Of a DNA stretch of 64,000 nt, positions 8,707-17,827 are shown piece after piece. The number at the start of each line of letters is the position of its first letter. Position 1 is the first letter of the stretch. This stretch comes from JAYZQT01 sp036136335 (lineage in GTDB: Bacteria > Pseudomonadota > Alphaproteobacteria > MPNO01 > UBA830): contig JAYZQT010000018.1 of NCBI GenBank assembly GCA_036136335.1, forward strand, positions 1 through 64,000. The letters are read 5' to 3'. Below the pieces are notes generated by a model. That model saw nothing but the letters and a program-made list of their open reading frames with translations, made no database searches and was not told the origin of the DNA. A program made the position numbers and the translations under genes.

Positions 8707-9129
8707 ATGGTCAAAACCGCACGAGACACCGAGGAAATGACATTGCTTGCGGGTGACGCCCTCCGTGAAAACCCCGCTGGAGGGGTGTGTCTGATCGGAG
8801 CGCAATGTAATGAATGTGGAACGAAGTTGTTCCCGCTTGCGGCGGTTTGCCCGGAATGCATGTCGGAGAAAATTTCGGAATTTGATTTATCCGACAGGGG
8901 TTCACTGTATACTTGGTCGGTCGTCCACGTTGCACCCGCCGGATGGAATGTTCCGTATATTGCTGGATACGTGGATCTCCCGGAAGGGGTTCGGGTATTT
9001 GCACACATAGTCGATGTTGATCCAGCGGCGCTAGAAATTGATATGCCCGTAGAGGTGACTACGGCGATACTCGGCAATACTGATGGTACGCCCACCAGAA
9101 GTTATGCTTTCACGCCGGTAAATAAGTAG
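8707..9129 (+). CDS. DUF35 / zinc-ribbon OB-fold protein, thiolase partner
   Basis: 140 residues from ATG 8707. A rubredoxin-like zinc ribbon (CNECG, then CPECM 16 residues later, about residues 38-59) precedes an OB-fold with the typical GSLYTWSVVHVAP and YIAGYVDLPEGVRVFAHI. DUF35 proteins form complexes with SCP2-type thiolases and are thought to help shuttle acyl-CoA. The thiolase gene starts 12 bp downstream, the usual pairing. Likely a non-catalytic or scaffolding subunit. Confidence 0.87.
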   Translation: MVKTARDTEEMTLLAGDALRENPAGGVCLIGAQCNECGTKLFPLAAVCPECMSEKISEFDLSDRGSLYTWSVVHVAPAGWNVPYIAGYVDLPEGVRVFAHIVDVDPAALEIDMPVEVTTAILGNTDGTPTRSYAFTPVNK

Positions 9130-9141
9130 GGGGACGGGATT

Positions 9142-10281
9142 ATGCGTGGGGTATCGGTTATCGGAGTAGGCATGATCCCGTTTTCCAAATACCGTGATAA
9201 GTCCCTAGCGGAAATTGGATGGCCAGCGGTAAAGGCGGCGATAGAGGATGCAGGGGTCGAGAAAAATGATATTGAGGCGGCGTACTGCGGCACGGCTTTG
9301 GGTGGCATGATGTCGGGTCAGCGGGTACTGAAACAGCTAGGCATCACAGGGCTGCCGATCACAAACATTGAAAATGCATGCTCCTCTTCCTCTTCGGCCT
9401 TTCGGCAGGCTTATATTGCCGTCGGAGCCGGCGTCTACGACATGGTTCTGGTCTTGGGGGTAGAGAAGTTAACGAAATTTGGTGGCGGCACACTGCCATT
9501 AGAGGACGAAGACTTTGAGGTTACCCATGGACTGGTAATGCCGGCGCTCTACGGCATGCGCGCGCGCCGGTACATGCACGATTACGGATTGACGGAGGAG
9601 CAGTTGGCAAATGTTGCTGTAAAGGCCCACAGGCACGGCGCCGAAAATGCGGACGCTCAATATCGTAATGAGGTGACGCTGGAGGAAGTAATGAATGCCC
9701 GTGAAATTGCCGATCCATTCACTTTGCTGCATTGTTGCCCTTCCGCCGATGGCGCGTCTGCTGTGATAATCGCGTCTGCCCAAACAGCGAGAAAATTTAC
9801 TACAAAACCTGTTAAAGTTGCCTGCTCTGAAGTGAATTCTGGAAAATACATGACTGGCTTTCGCGATATGACAACCCCTGAGATCACGGTACGTGGCGCA
9901 AAACAGGCGTATGAAGAAGCAGCCATTGGGCCTGACGATATAGATATTGCCGAAGTTCACGATGCGTTTACCATTGCCGAGCTACTTTATTACGAAGCAC
10001 TTGGATTTTGTGACAAGGGAGAAGCTGCAAAAATGCTTGAAGACGGCCAAACTTCAATTGGTGGGCGCATCCCTGTAAATCCGTCGGGAGGCTTGCTGTC
10101 GAAGGGGCACCCAATTGGGGCAACTGGCACGGCACAGATAGTCGAGGTAGTTCGGCAACTTCGCGGTCAGTGCGAAAACCGGCAGGTAGAGGGTGCGAAG
10201 GTTGGACTGGCACACTGTACCGGCGGCGGTATTTCAGGCTTCGATCACGGCGCCTGTTCCATACACATGTTCTCGGTTTAA
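9142..10281 (+). CDS. Thiolase family protein (SCP2-type), partner of DUF35
   Basis: 379 residues. The nucleophilic Cys is in NACSSSSSAF (about residue 82-91). The C-terminal half has EVHDAFTIAELL (catalytic His region), GGLLSKGHPIGATG (His) and HCTGG near the end, the standard thiolase elements. SCP2-type thiolases cleave or form 3-oxoacyl-CoA; with DUF35 they can be acetyltransferases on specialised acyl groups. Upstream MaoC and SDR genes would supply hydration and oxidation, completing a beta-oxidation-like set. Two bp separate it from the CoxM gene. Confidence 0.88.
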   Translation: MRGVSVIGVGMIPFSKYRDKSLAEIGWPAVKAAIEDAGVEKNDIEAAYCGTALGGMMSGQRVLKQLGITGLPITNIENACSSSSSAFRQAYIAVGAGVYDMVLVLGVEKLTKFGGGTLPLEDEDFEVTHGLVMPALYGMRARRYMHDYGLTEEQLANVAVKAHRHGAENADAQYRNEVTLEEVMNAREIADPFTLLHCCPSADGASAVIIASAQTARKFTTKPVKVACSEVNSGKYMTGFRDMTTPEITVRGAKQAYEEAAIGPDDIDIAEVHDAFTIAELLYYEALGFCDKGEAAKMLEDGQTSIGGRIPVNPSGGLLSKGHPIGATGTAQIVEVVRQLRGQCENRQVEGAKVGLAHCTGGGISGFDHGACSIHMFSV

Positions 10282-10282
10282 A

Positions 10283-11167
10283 ATGAAACCGCCTCCGTTC
10301 ACCTATCACGATCCGCGAAGTATTGACGACGCGGTGTCCCTTCTTGCGGAAAAAGATAACGCGAAGCTTTTGGCAGGAGGTCAGTCTCTTATGCCCATGC
10401 TCAACATGCGTTTCGTTCTTCCAGACGATGTCATCGATATAAACAATATCGATGAACTAGCCTTTATTCGCGAGGAACCTGAAGCCCTCGTCTTTGGCGG
10501 GATGACACGCCAGCGTGAAATAGAATACTCGGAACTTGTGGCAGAGCGCTGTCCACTTATGAAAGAGGCAATATTGAGTGTTGGCCACCGTCAGACCCGA
10601 AACCGTGGTACCTTTGGTGGATCACTCTCACATCTTGACCCAAGTGCCGAATTGCCAAGTGTGTCCATGGCTCAGGACGCGGTTGTCACAGTTCATAAAA
10701 AGGGTGGGTCGCGAGAAATTTTAATGGTGGACTTTCCGATAGCTTATATGACACCGTCGTTTGAATTTGATGAGATGGTGACCGAAATCCGGGTTCCAGT
10801 CTGGCCCAAGGGGCACGGCTACGCGTTTGTGGAATTTTCCCGTCGCCATGGTGATTTCGCAATAACGTCGTCTGCCGTGCTGCTGGATGTTCAGGCGGGT
10901 GGCAAAATCACGCGGGCCAGCGTAACGGTGGGTGGTGTCGGACCTTCCCCTGTCCGTGTGACGGCAGTTGAGGAAGGGCTCGTAGGCATGATCGGTGCCA
11001 CCGATTTGTTTGCCGAGCTTGCCGAAAAATGTCGTGAGATTGATGCGATGGAAGATGTTTATGCACCGGCGTGGTACCGGCAACATCTGGCGTCGGTACT
11101 TACCCGCCGGGCACTGGCCAAAGCATTTTCCCGCGCGGCAAACGGTATGGAGATGAAGCTGAGATGA
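10283..11167 (+). CDS. Molybdenum hydroxylase FAD-binding (CoxM-type) subunit
   Basis: 294 residues from ATG 10283, immediately after the thiolase stop. FAD-binding motifs AGGQSLMPMLNMR (about residues 32-44) and TRNRGTFGGSLSHLDPS (about 106-122) are those of CO dehydrogenase/xanthine dehydrogenase medium subunits. It would pass electrons from the [2Fe-2S] subunit to an acceptor. The order M-S-L and overlapping stop/start codons (ATGA with the next gene) are those of cox-type operons. Confidence 0.92.
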   Translation: MKPPPFTYHDPRSIDDAVSLLAEKDNAKLLAGGQSLMPMLNMRFVLPDDVIDINNIDELAFIREEPEALVFGGMTRQREIEYSELVAERCPLMKEAILSVGHRQTRNRGTFGGSLSHLDPSAELPSVSMAQDAVVTVHKKGGSREILMVDFPIAYMTPSFEFDEMVTEIRVPVWPKGHGYAFVEFSRRHGDFAITSSAVLLDVQAGGKITRASVTVGGVGPSPVRVTAVEEGLVGMIGATDLFAELAEKCREIDAMEDVYAPAWYRQHLASVLTRRALAKAFSRAANGMEMKLR

Positions 11168-11649
11168 GTGATCGAAGAACCATATCTGTCTCCATCAATG
11201 GTGACATATATGAGCACGAAGTTGAAACCCGCCTCACGCTGGTAGATTATATCCGCCACGAAGCCCTGCTGACTGGCACCCACGTTGGTTGCGAACATGG
11301 TGTATGTGGCGCGTGTACCATACTGATCAATGGCAGGACGGCCCGGTCCTGCCTCATGCTTGCCGTGCAGGCGGACGGTCAGGAAATACTGACTGTCGAA
11401 GGAATAGCCCCTAATAACGAGGAATTACATCCGTTACAGCAAGCCTTCCAGGACAACCACGGGCTTCAGTGCGGTTTTTGCACCCCAGGGATGCTGACGA
11501 CGTTACTCGAGTTTCTGAAAGACAATCCCGACCCGACTGAGAAAGAAGTCAGGGAGGCGATTAGCGGAAACCTCTGCAGGTGCACTGGGTATCAGGGGAT
11601 AGTCGCCGCTGCGCTGGATGCGGCAAAGAGGCTGCAGGCTGGAGCATAG
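11164..11649 (+). CDS. Molybdenum hydroxylase [2Fe-2S] (CoxS-type) subunit
   Basis: 161 residues from ATG 11164, overlapping the previous stop by 4 bp. Plant-type cluster ligands are seen in GCEHGVCGACTIL plus a later Cys (SCLML), and the second cluster in CGFC and CRCTG (about residues 102-142). This is the normal length for the small subunit of xanthine-dehydrogenase-family hydroxylases. It carries electrons from the Mo site to FAD. Confidence 0.94.
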   Translation: MSDRRTISVSINGDIYEHEVETRLTLVDYIRHEALLTGTHVGCEHGVCGACTILINGRTARSCLMLAVQADGQEILTVEGIAPNNEELHPLQQAFQDNHGLQCGFCTPGMLTTLLEFLKDNPDPTEKEVREAISGNLCRCTGYQGIVAAALDAAKRLQAGA

Positions 11650-11653
11650 TCCA

Positions 11654-13978
11654 GTGGGCGCCAAAATGTTTGGCGCGCGGGTAGCGCGTCTGGAAGACCC
11701 CCGTCTCCTGACTGGAAAGGGTACATACACCGACGATTTTCATTTACGCGGGATGTTGGAGGCGGCGTTTGTCCGCAGTCCCCACAGCCACGCCAGGATA
11801 AAAAATATAGATGTTTCGGAGGCCCTTGAGCATGAGGGGGTTGTTGCTGTCTATACCGCGGCCGACCTGCCTGCAGAGTTGCGTCAGGCCACCGTACCAT
11901 TCCAGGTCCCCAACCCAGCAATTTCGCAGCCATTCCAGCAGCGGCTTCTTGAGGATCAAGAGGTTTGTTTTGCTGGTGAACCGATAGCACTTATCGTTGC
12001 CGTCACCCGATACAATGCGGAGGATGCGGCAACAAAAGTAGCAATTGACTTTGAAATTTTGCCAGGCGCGGCGGACTGCAAGCGCGCACTTGAAAACAAT
12101 GTACCAATGTGTCACGTCGATTCTGCGAATAACGAGGGCGCAAAGTTCACTGTCGGATATGGTGACATAGCAGCAGCATTTGAAGGTGCCCACGTAACAC
12201 ACCGGGAGGAGTACTGGGTTCATCGCGGGGGTGGGTTCGCGATAGAGAACCGCGCGGTCGTTGCTGCCTACGATGATTTGGACGATGTCCTGACCATCTG
12301 GTCAGCAACCCAGTCTCCGTTTCTGGTCAAACAAAATATCGTGGATATGTTGGGATGGGAGTCGGATAGCGTGCGGGTGATTGCACCGGATGTTGGCGGC
12401 GGGTTCGGACCCAAGACAATTTATTATGTGGAAGAGGCGTTGATCCCGCTTGTAGCGAAAGACCTGGGGCGGCCAGTTAAATGGGTTGAAGACAGGCGAG
12501 AGAATTTTCTCGCTACCAACATGGAACGTGATCAGTACTGGGACATGGAAATTGCTGTTGATTCTCAGGGAAAACTTCTGGGGGTACGCGGTAAAATGAT
12601 CCACGATACCGGTGCATATATGCCTTGGGGTATAATCTCCCCCTATATCTCGGCCACTACGTTGCCTGGCCCCTACGTCTTGCCCGCCTACCAACTTGAA
12701 ACCTCGGTTGCACTAACAAACAAGGTAGCGGTTACCCCGGTTCGCGGGGCGGGCCGGCCGCAGGCAGTGTTTGCGATGGAACGCCTGATGGACCGGGCGG
12801 CGGATAAAATTGGTATTGACCGTGCGGAAATTCGGCGTCGCAACCTAATTCCAACGGAAGAAATGCCATATGCACTGGGGCTTATTTTTCGCGACGGTAA
12901 GCCCATGTCATATGATTCTGGCGATTATCCAAAATGTCAGGCAGAAGCATTACGACTTGCAGACCACAAAGGGTTTCGTTTGCGTCAGGCGGAGGCCCGA
13001 AAGCATGGACGCCAGATCGGGATTGGTATTGCCAATTATGTGGAAGGCACAGGGTTAGGCCCGTTTGAGGGTGCAACTGTTCGAATACAACCATCGGGGC
13101 GGATTTGCGTATACACCGGCGGTGGTGATTCAGGACAGGGGCACTGGACGACGCTGGCCCAGGTGTGTGCCGATAAATTCGGGGTAGGGATCGAGCATAT
13201 CGATGTCCAGAAGGGTGACACCGGAAAAATTGCCTCTGGTGTAGGCACTTTTGCCAGTCGAATTGCGGTAAATGCAGGCTCCTCCGTTCATCTTGCCTCC
13301 AATGAAGTGCGAGAGAAGGCAATCAAGGTAGCATCCCACATGCTGGAAGCTGCAGAAGAGGATATGGATATCGAGAACGGGCGCGTTGTAGTCAGGGGTT
13401 CGGATCTCTCTGTCGATCTTGCGGAAATTGCTCGCGCGGTCCAGGGGATGCCAGGCTTTTCTCTTCCAGGAGGCGTGGAACCCGGCCTTGAGGCGACCCA
13501 CTATTTTTCTCCCTCGCAGTCTTCGTACTGCAATGGAACTGCGGTGGTGGAGGTTGAAGTGGATCCGGATACCGGCCACGTCGAAATACTGAAGTATTGT
13601 ATGGCACATGATTCCGGCACTCTCATCAACCCGTTTGTGGTCGATGGACAGGTTCAGGGGGCAGTAGCCCAGGGTATCGGGAACGCCTTGTTCGAATGGA
13701 TGGTGTATGACGAAAATGCGAATCCTGTCACTGCGACGTTTGCAGAATATCTTCTCCCCTCCGCTCCGGAGACGCCTAAAGTTGATATCACCCACATTGA
13801 ATCGCCAACGCCGATCAATCCACTGGGTGTCAAGGGAGCAGGCGAGGGTGGAACGATTCCTGCCCCAGCGGCTATCGCTGCGGCCATAGAAGATGCGCTC
13901 AGTCCATGGGCGGTGTCTATTGCGGGTGTACCCGTGACGCCTTCAATGATTGTCGAAAAGGTAATGGCAGCTAATTAA
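11654..13978 (+). CDS. Molybdenum hydroxylase catalytic (CoxL-type, form II-like) subunit
   Basis: 774 residues from GTG 11654 (GGAG upstream; ATG 11666 is the alternative). The N-terminal ARLEDPRLLTGKGTY block, a Gln-Mo-cofactor region (VGGGFGPKT), the active-site loop PVRGAGRPQ (about residue 363) and the catalytic Glu in KGAGEGGT (about residue 733) are all present. The loop is RGAGR, as in form II enzymes, not the AYxCSFR of true aerobic CO dehydrogenase, so CO oxidation is unlikely; hydroxylation of an N-heterocycle or an aryl/acyl-CoA is more plausible. Downstream of the thiolase gene set, it may feed that pathway. No Mo-cofactor insertion genes (coxD/E/F/G-like) follow. Confidence 0.9.
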   Translation: MGAKMFGARVARLEDPRLLTGKGTYTDDFHLRGMLEAAFVRSPHSHARIKNIDVSEALEHEGVVAVYTAADLPAELRQATVPFQVPNPAISQPFQQRLLEDQEVCFAGEPIALIVAVTRYNAEDAATKVAIDFEILPGAADCKRALENNVPMCHVDSANNEGAKFTVGYGDIAAAFEGAHVTHREEYWVHRGGGFAIENRAVVAAYDDLDDVLTIWSATQSPFLVKQNIVDMLGWESDSVRVIAPDVGGGFGPKTIYYVEEALIPLVAKDLGRPVKWVEDRRENFLATNMERDQYWDMEIAVDSQGKLLGVRGKMIHDTGAYMPWGIISPYISATTLPGPYVLPAYQLETSVALTNKVAVTPVRGAGRPQAVFAMERLMDRAADKIGIDRAEIRRRNLIPTEEMPYALGLIFRDGKPMSYDSGDYPKCQAEALRLADHKGFRLRQAEARKHGRQIGIGIANYVEGTGLGPFEGATVRIQPSGRICVYTGGGDSGQGHWTTLAQVCADKFGVGIEHIDVQKGDTGKIASGVGTFASRIAVNAGSSVHLASNEVREKAIKVASHMLEAAEEDMDIENGRVVVRGSDLSVDLAEIARAVQGMPGFSLPGGVEPGLEATHYFSPSQSSYCNGTAVVEVEVDPDTGHVEILKYCMAHDSGTLINPFVVDGQVQGAVAQGIGNALFEWMVYDENANPVTATFAEYLLPSAPETPKVDITHIESPTPINPLGVKGAGEGGTIPAPAAIAAAIEDALSPWAVSIAGVPVTPSMIVEKVMAAN

Positions 13979-14244
13979 ATTCCGTCCCGGACCAGTAGCG
14001 GGAGAATCACGACACCGGATTAAAGTCGGCGAAGTTCAGGTCTTTTTCACATTTAGGCTTTTATCTAAACTTGGTCACCGAAGCGAGTAATATAGCAGTA
14101 TTGAGAACTTTCTGTCCACTTTCTTCTATCATGTCCTAGATGACTACATGGGGGCCTTAGGTGTTCGCCCCTTTTCATAGTCAGCCCATTTTATGTTGCG
14201 TAAAGCCGGCGATTTGGTCGGTGTGACGCAGCAGGCGAGAGAAT

Positions 14245-15066
14245 CTAGGAATAATAGGGGCTGGCACCCGCATTATGATCGGTTATATCCACAACTTCCG
14301 CGATAGATGGGACGAGCTTCTTGATCTCTACTTCTACGCCCTGACGTAGAGTTGCAGACGAGGACGAGCATCCCTGACAACCCCCTTCCAGTCGAACAAA
14401 AGCGGTATTTTCCTTCACATCGATCAGCGAAATGTGCCCGCCGTGCGCTGCGACCTGAGGGTTAATCTGGGAGTCTAGAAGCTCGAGTATGGCCTTTCCT
14501 TCGTCGGACTCAAGACCGGGTCGGTCTTCAAGGTCAATCGCATCCCGAACATCTTCCAATTCTGGTACATAATGTTTGAGCATGTTCTGAATGGGCTGCA
14601 TCAGGCTATACGCAGATCCTTCAAACCGCAGATATGCGACACCTTCCTTAAAGGCCCTGAATGATACGTCACCGCCGCCGTCCTTGGCTGCCGGACGAAT
14701 TCGGGTGTCTACAATTTCTTTGATCTCCGCCGCCGGCCCAGTGAGTTCCTCCTCATCTGCTACCACGCCATTTTCAGGTAAATCGTCTTCATTCATTACC
14801 GGCATGCCTGACATGAAATGGTCCATGATTGCGGCTAGGAGTTGGGGCCGCAACACGTGCCATTCTGCATCCACGGACTTTGTTATGTGCAAATCATCGG
14901 ACCCAAATGAAACCCGTTTTATATTTCCAGTGTCGAAAATCCGCTTTGCAAGTGGAGATCTGCCAGCATCGGCGGCACTCAGGTCCGCTCCGGAAGCTAA
15001 CACTTCAATGCCAGGCATAAACCGGAGAACGTTCGGATCCGTGGTCTCTTCGGTTTGGATGAACAT
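14245..15066 (-). CDS. NifU-family Fe-S scaffold protein (Nfu) with a degenerate extra NifU domain
   Basis: 273 residues, longer than the about 185 of ordinary alphaproteobacterial Nfu. Residues 1-90 are the Nfu N-terminal domain (MFIQTEETTDPNVLRFMPG). Residues about 112-178 resemble the NifU C-terminal domain (EIKEIVDTRIRPAAKDGGGDVSF) but have GSAYSL where the cluster-binding CxxC should be. Residues about 190-270 are a second NifU domain with the intact CQGC (about 239-242) and the terminal HNAGASPYY. Nfu proteins carry [4Fe-4S] clusters to target enzymes in the cytosol. Only the last domain can ligate a cluster. It is monocistronic, probably housekeeping. Confidence 0.9.
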   Translation of the reverse strand: MFIQTEETTDPNVLRFMPGIEVLASGADLSAADAGRSPLAKRIFDTGNIKRVSFGSDDLHITKSVDAEWHVLRPQLLAAIMDHFMSGMPVMNEDDLPENGVVADEEELTGPAAEIKEIVDTRIRPAAKDGGGDVSFRAFKEGVAYLRFEGSAYSLMQPIQNMLKHYVPELEDVRDAIDLEDRPGLESDEGKAILELLDSQINPQVAAHGGHISLIDVKENTAFVRLEGGCQGCSSSSATLRQGVEVEIKKLVPSIAEVVDITDHNAGASPYYS

Positions 15067-15149
15067 TACGGATTCCTCGTTGGGGTTGTGAAGTTAACGT
15101 AAGATAGTGTCTTTACGCAAAAAGCAAAGGATGAAAGTTAACAGCAGAT

Positions 15150-15866
15150 TTACTCGAACTTGTTTATGACATCGATCAGCAATACCCTCGTTGGGGTTTC
15201 TTGAGTAGTGATCCGAATACCCTGTTCACCTATAATCTCTGCACCCCCGCGTGCCGGGATGCCCGAATCGTTAACTGCGAGAGGACCATCGACGGCAAGG
15301 AGGTATGCAGACCTCCCCGGCCTGAGTTTCCACAACAGTGAGGTGTTCCGCTGGAGTTCGGTGCCCATTACTGCCACATTCTGGTGGATGGGGATTAACC
15401 CCAAGATGTGTGGCGCACCAGATGCGTAAACGGTGAAACCCTCCGGTAATGAGGAAGGCGGATTTTTCAGGTCAGTGTAGGTAGGCTTTAGCCCGGATTT
15501 TTCCGCGTGAAACCACATTTGATAAACTCGGGCGGGCTGGTCCCCGGGGTTTTCTTCGCTATGCATGACCCCGATACCTGTTGTCATTGCCTGTACGTCG
15601 CCCGGCCCCAAAAGACCCTTGTTTCCCGCTGTATCTTCATGGGCCACCGCCCCTTCGCACACAAAGGTAACGATCTCAAAATTCTTATGCGAGTGCATTG
15701 GGAAGCCTGACCCCGCGCTGATTACGGTATCCGCCAGTACCCGCATTGGGCCGAGCCCAAAGCGCGGAGTATTCCGATTTTCAGGAGATCCTCGAAAATG
15801 ATCTCGAATTTGGATGTCGGGCGTATCGACGCCTTTAAGGTTTTCATATTGAACAATTCGGATCAT
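15150..15866 (-). CDS. Pirin family protein (bicupin)
   Basis: 238 residues with the pirin/YhhW order: RDHFRGSPENRNTPRFGLGPMRVLADTVI at the start, metal ligands HSHKN (about residues 58-62) and MHSEENP (about 101-107), giving the three-His-one-Glu site in the N-terminal cupin; the C-terminal cupin lacks ligands, as usual. Family members include quercetin dioxygenases and redox-sensing regulators; function here is unassigned. It is in line with the Nfu gene on the same strand, 83 bp away. Confidence 0.88.
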   Translation of the reverse strand: MIRIVQYENLKGVDTPDIQIRDHFRGSPENRNTPRFGLGPMRVLADTVISAGSGFPMHSHKNFEIVTFVCEGAVAHEDTAGNKGLLGPGDVQAMTTGIGVMHSEENPGDQPARVYQMWFHAEKSGLKPTYTDLKNPPSSLPEGFTVYASGAPHILGLIPIHQNVAVMGTELQRNTSLLWKLRPGRSAYLLAVDGPLAVNDSGIPARGGAEIIGEQGIRITTQETPTRVLLIDVINKFE

Positions 15867-15934
15867 ATCTTTGGCAAGATGCGCTAATATTAAAAAACAT
15901 CAAGCTTAATAAACTGTTTGGGAGTGGGGTTCTC

Positions 15935-16354
15935 GTGCGTGAATTCGTTTCAGAAATTATAGTCGAATGGGCACATTGTGATGCCGCACAAATCGTATTT
16001 TACCCCAATTTCTACATCTGGTTTGATCAGGGTACGGAACGTCTTTTTTCAGCTAACAACCTTTCGTATAATGAACTTGCTCAAGATTTTGGCATCGGTG
16101 GCATGCCGCTCGTGGAGACTGGCGCCGTCTATAAAAGTCCCTGCAAGCTCGGGTCTGAACTCAAAATGACAACCTGGGTCGAGGAGTGGGCGGGTAAGAC
16201 CTTTCTGGTCAAACACCGTGTAATGCATGGAACCGGCAATGAAGCACTTGAGGGTTTCGAACGCCGGGTGATGGTGTTAAATGATCCCAATTTACCTAAA
16301 GGTATGCGGGCAATTGAAACGCCGAAAGAAATACGCGATCGGTTTGCCGGCTGA
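15935..16354 (+). CDS. 4-hydroxybenzoyl-CoA thioesterase-type (YbgC/FcbC) hot-dog thioesterase
   Basis: 139 residues, starting at GTG 15935 (GGAG 11 bp upstream). The catalytic Asp lies in EWAHCDAAQIVFYPNF, matching the W-x-x-D-xx-G-x-V-Y-xx-x-Y signature of YbgC/4HBT enzymes except that the Gly position is Gln. Such enzymes hydrolyse short-chain or aromatic acyl-CoA. It reads away from pirin; no partner gene on the same strand is close. Confidence 0.83.
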   Translation: MREFVSEIIVEWAHCDAAQIVFYPNFYIWFDQGTERLFSANNLSYNELAQDFGIGGMPLVETGAVYKSPCKLGSELKMTTWVEEWAGKTFLVKHRVMHGTGNEALEGFERRVMVLNDPNLPKGMRAIETPKEIRDRFAG

Positions 16355-16525
16355 TTTTTATGATTGCATTATGGATACTAGTGTCTTTAACCGAGTTCGA
16401 CGAACGATATTAAGAAATGCCCTCACAGTGTCTCTTTACCGTTCAATCAATGGGCTGGTATCCGAGAAAATCTCCGACGATCTGTCTGTTAGGGTCCTGA
16501 GGTAAGTAAACGGACAATATACCGT

Positions 16526-17665
16526 TCAAGCCAGCGTCTTGAATTGTTTGGCAAGTTTCAGGCCCTGTCCCTGATAGTGAGAACCGATGCCAGTTCCGTA
16601 TAACCTGTCAGGCCGCGTGGTCAGTCGCTCATATCGGAGGCGACCAATTATCTGTTCGTGTTCGAGAAGAAAGGGCACATCGTGCGAGCGGACCTCAAGG
16701 ACACCCCGAGAACCGATATCGGGGTCATTCGGATCCCAGCCAAATCCTGGATCGAAAAATCCAGCATAGTGAACGCGAAATTCACCGAAAAGCGTATCAT
16801 ACGCCACCATTTCGGCGGCAAATTCTGGCGGAACAGTAACGGATTCACGGGTTGCGAGGATATAAAAATCATCGGGGTTGAGAATAATGCCGGCCCGACG
16901 TGCCCTGACCGGTTCCCAAAAATCATCTGGCTCATAGTGGTTGGGTCTATCCACATCAATGACGCCGGTGTGATGCCGCGCACGCCAGCCCACGATGTCG
17001 TCTGAAGCAAGATCAAGTTTCAGGGTAAGGCCTCTGTGCTCCAGTATTTCCCCGGGATTCACCTGCGCGTTGATCAGGCCTGCCTTCTCTTGCAAACGCA
17101 ATAATTCGCCTGGTTCGACCTCCGCTCGCCCGCGCCGGAGACGAAGCTGTGTCAGTCGAGAGCCTGTTCGGACCGCGATTGAAAATGTCTTGGGTGAAAC
17201 CTCAGCGTAAAGGGGCCCGGAATAGCCACTGCGAATGAGGTCAAAACGTGTCCCGCCGTCTGAAATGATACGGGTAAAGATATCGAGACGGCCGGTAGAA
17301 CTTTTGGGGTTGGCAAATCCGGAAATATCCGAGGGCAGGTTGAGTGATTCGAGCAAGGGTACAATATATACGCAGCCCTTTTCCAGAACTGCACCACCGG
17401 TTAGGTCAATCCGGTGCATGCCGAGTTCGTTAACCTTGTCTTTTACGGTCGCGCCAGTGCCCGGTAAAAAGCTGGCTTGCACCCGCCAGGCGATTTCCCC
17501 AAGTCTCAGATCTATACTGGCCGGCTGAATGAGGTCATCAGCTATCGCTGTAGTTGAGGTGATGGTGCCATCAGAGACCATCTCTCCGAGGGACTGAGCT
17601 GGGAAAATACCAGTTTGGGCGATGTCCGGGGAGGTTATTGGTTGGGCTGATCTCATTGTGACCAC
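16526..17665 (-). CDS. dcd: 2'-deoxycytidine 5'-triphosphate deaminase, long form
   Basis: 379 residues, about twice the E. coli Dcd (193), matching the long two-module form found in many alphaproteobacteria. The dUTPase/Dcd fold motifs are present: LIQPASIDLRLG (about residues 46-57), NPKSSTGRLDIFTRI (about 119-133) and GYSGPLYAEVSPKTF, then a repeated module with a second ASID/beta-type pattern and AGFFDPGFGWDP (about 305). It converts dCTP to dUTP for dTMP synthesis in the cytosol. ATG 17656 is an alternative start. Monocistronic. Confidence 0.88.
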   Translation of the reverse strand: MVTMRSAQPITSPDIAQTGIFPAQSLGEMVSDGTITSTTAIADDLIQPASIDLRLGEIAWRVQASFLPGTGATVKDKVNELGMHRIDLTGGAVLEKGCVYIVPLLESLNLPSDISGFANPKSSTGRLDIFTRIISDGGTRFDLIRSGYSGPLYAEVSPKTFSIAVRTGSRLTQLRLRRGRAEVEPGELLRLQEKAGLINAQVNPGEILEHRGLTLKLDLASDDIVGWRARHHTGVIDVDRPNHYEPDDFWEPVRARRAGIILNPDDFYILATRESVTVPPEFAAEMVAYDTLFGEFRVHYAGFFDPGFGWDPNDPDIGSRGVLEVRSHDVPFLLEHEQIIGRLRYERLTTRPDRLYGTGIGSHYQGQGLKLAKQFKTLA

Positions 17666-17764
17666 ATAATACGCGAATCCGTCAGACTAATGACACCCTG
17701 AAGGCCCTTTTACGTCAATTCCTGTTTCGGAGAGTGTTGGTTTTATTTTCGTCCTGTTATCTTC

Positions 17765-17794
17765 TGGACAATATTGTTTTAAACTTAAAATAAT
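17765..17794 (+). promoter_or_regulatory. Candidate promoter of the aryl-CoA monooxygenase/reductase gene
   Basis: TGGACA (17765-17770), an 18-bp spacer and AATAAT (17789-17794) resemble a sigma-70 promoter; the start codon is 33 bp downstream. The palindrome at 17777-17790 fills the spacer and touches the -10, as expected of a repressor site. Confidence 0.45.
17777..17790. promoter_or_regulatory. Candidate operator shared with the SDR-MarR operon (copy 1)
   Basis: TTTTAAACTTAAAA is an inverted repeat with 6-bp arms around a 2-bp centre. Its core TTTAAACTTAAAA matches the core at 27752-27764 (TTTAAGCTTAAAA) in 12 of 13 positions. It sits in the promoter of the monooxygenase/reductase fusion gene. 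Confidence 0.5.
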
Positions 17795-17827
17795 ATTATA
17801 TGAAGGTCGGCTTGTTCGGAGAGTAGT

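Noticed and set aside
11618..11653. ATG 11618 as start of CoxL
   Set aside because: It would overlap the CoxS coding end by 32 bp and adds residues absent from the family; GTG 11654 or ATG 11666 follow the CoxS stop.
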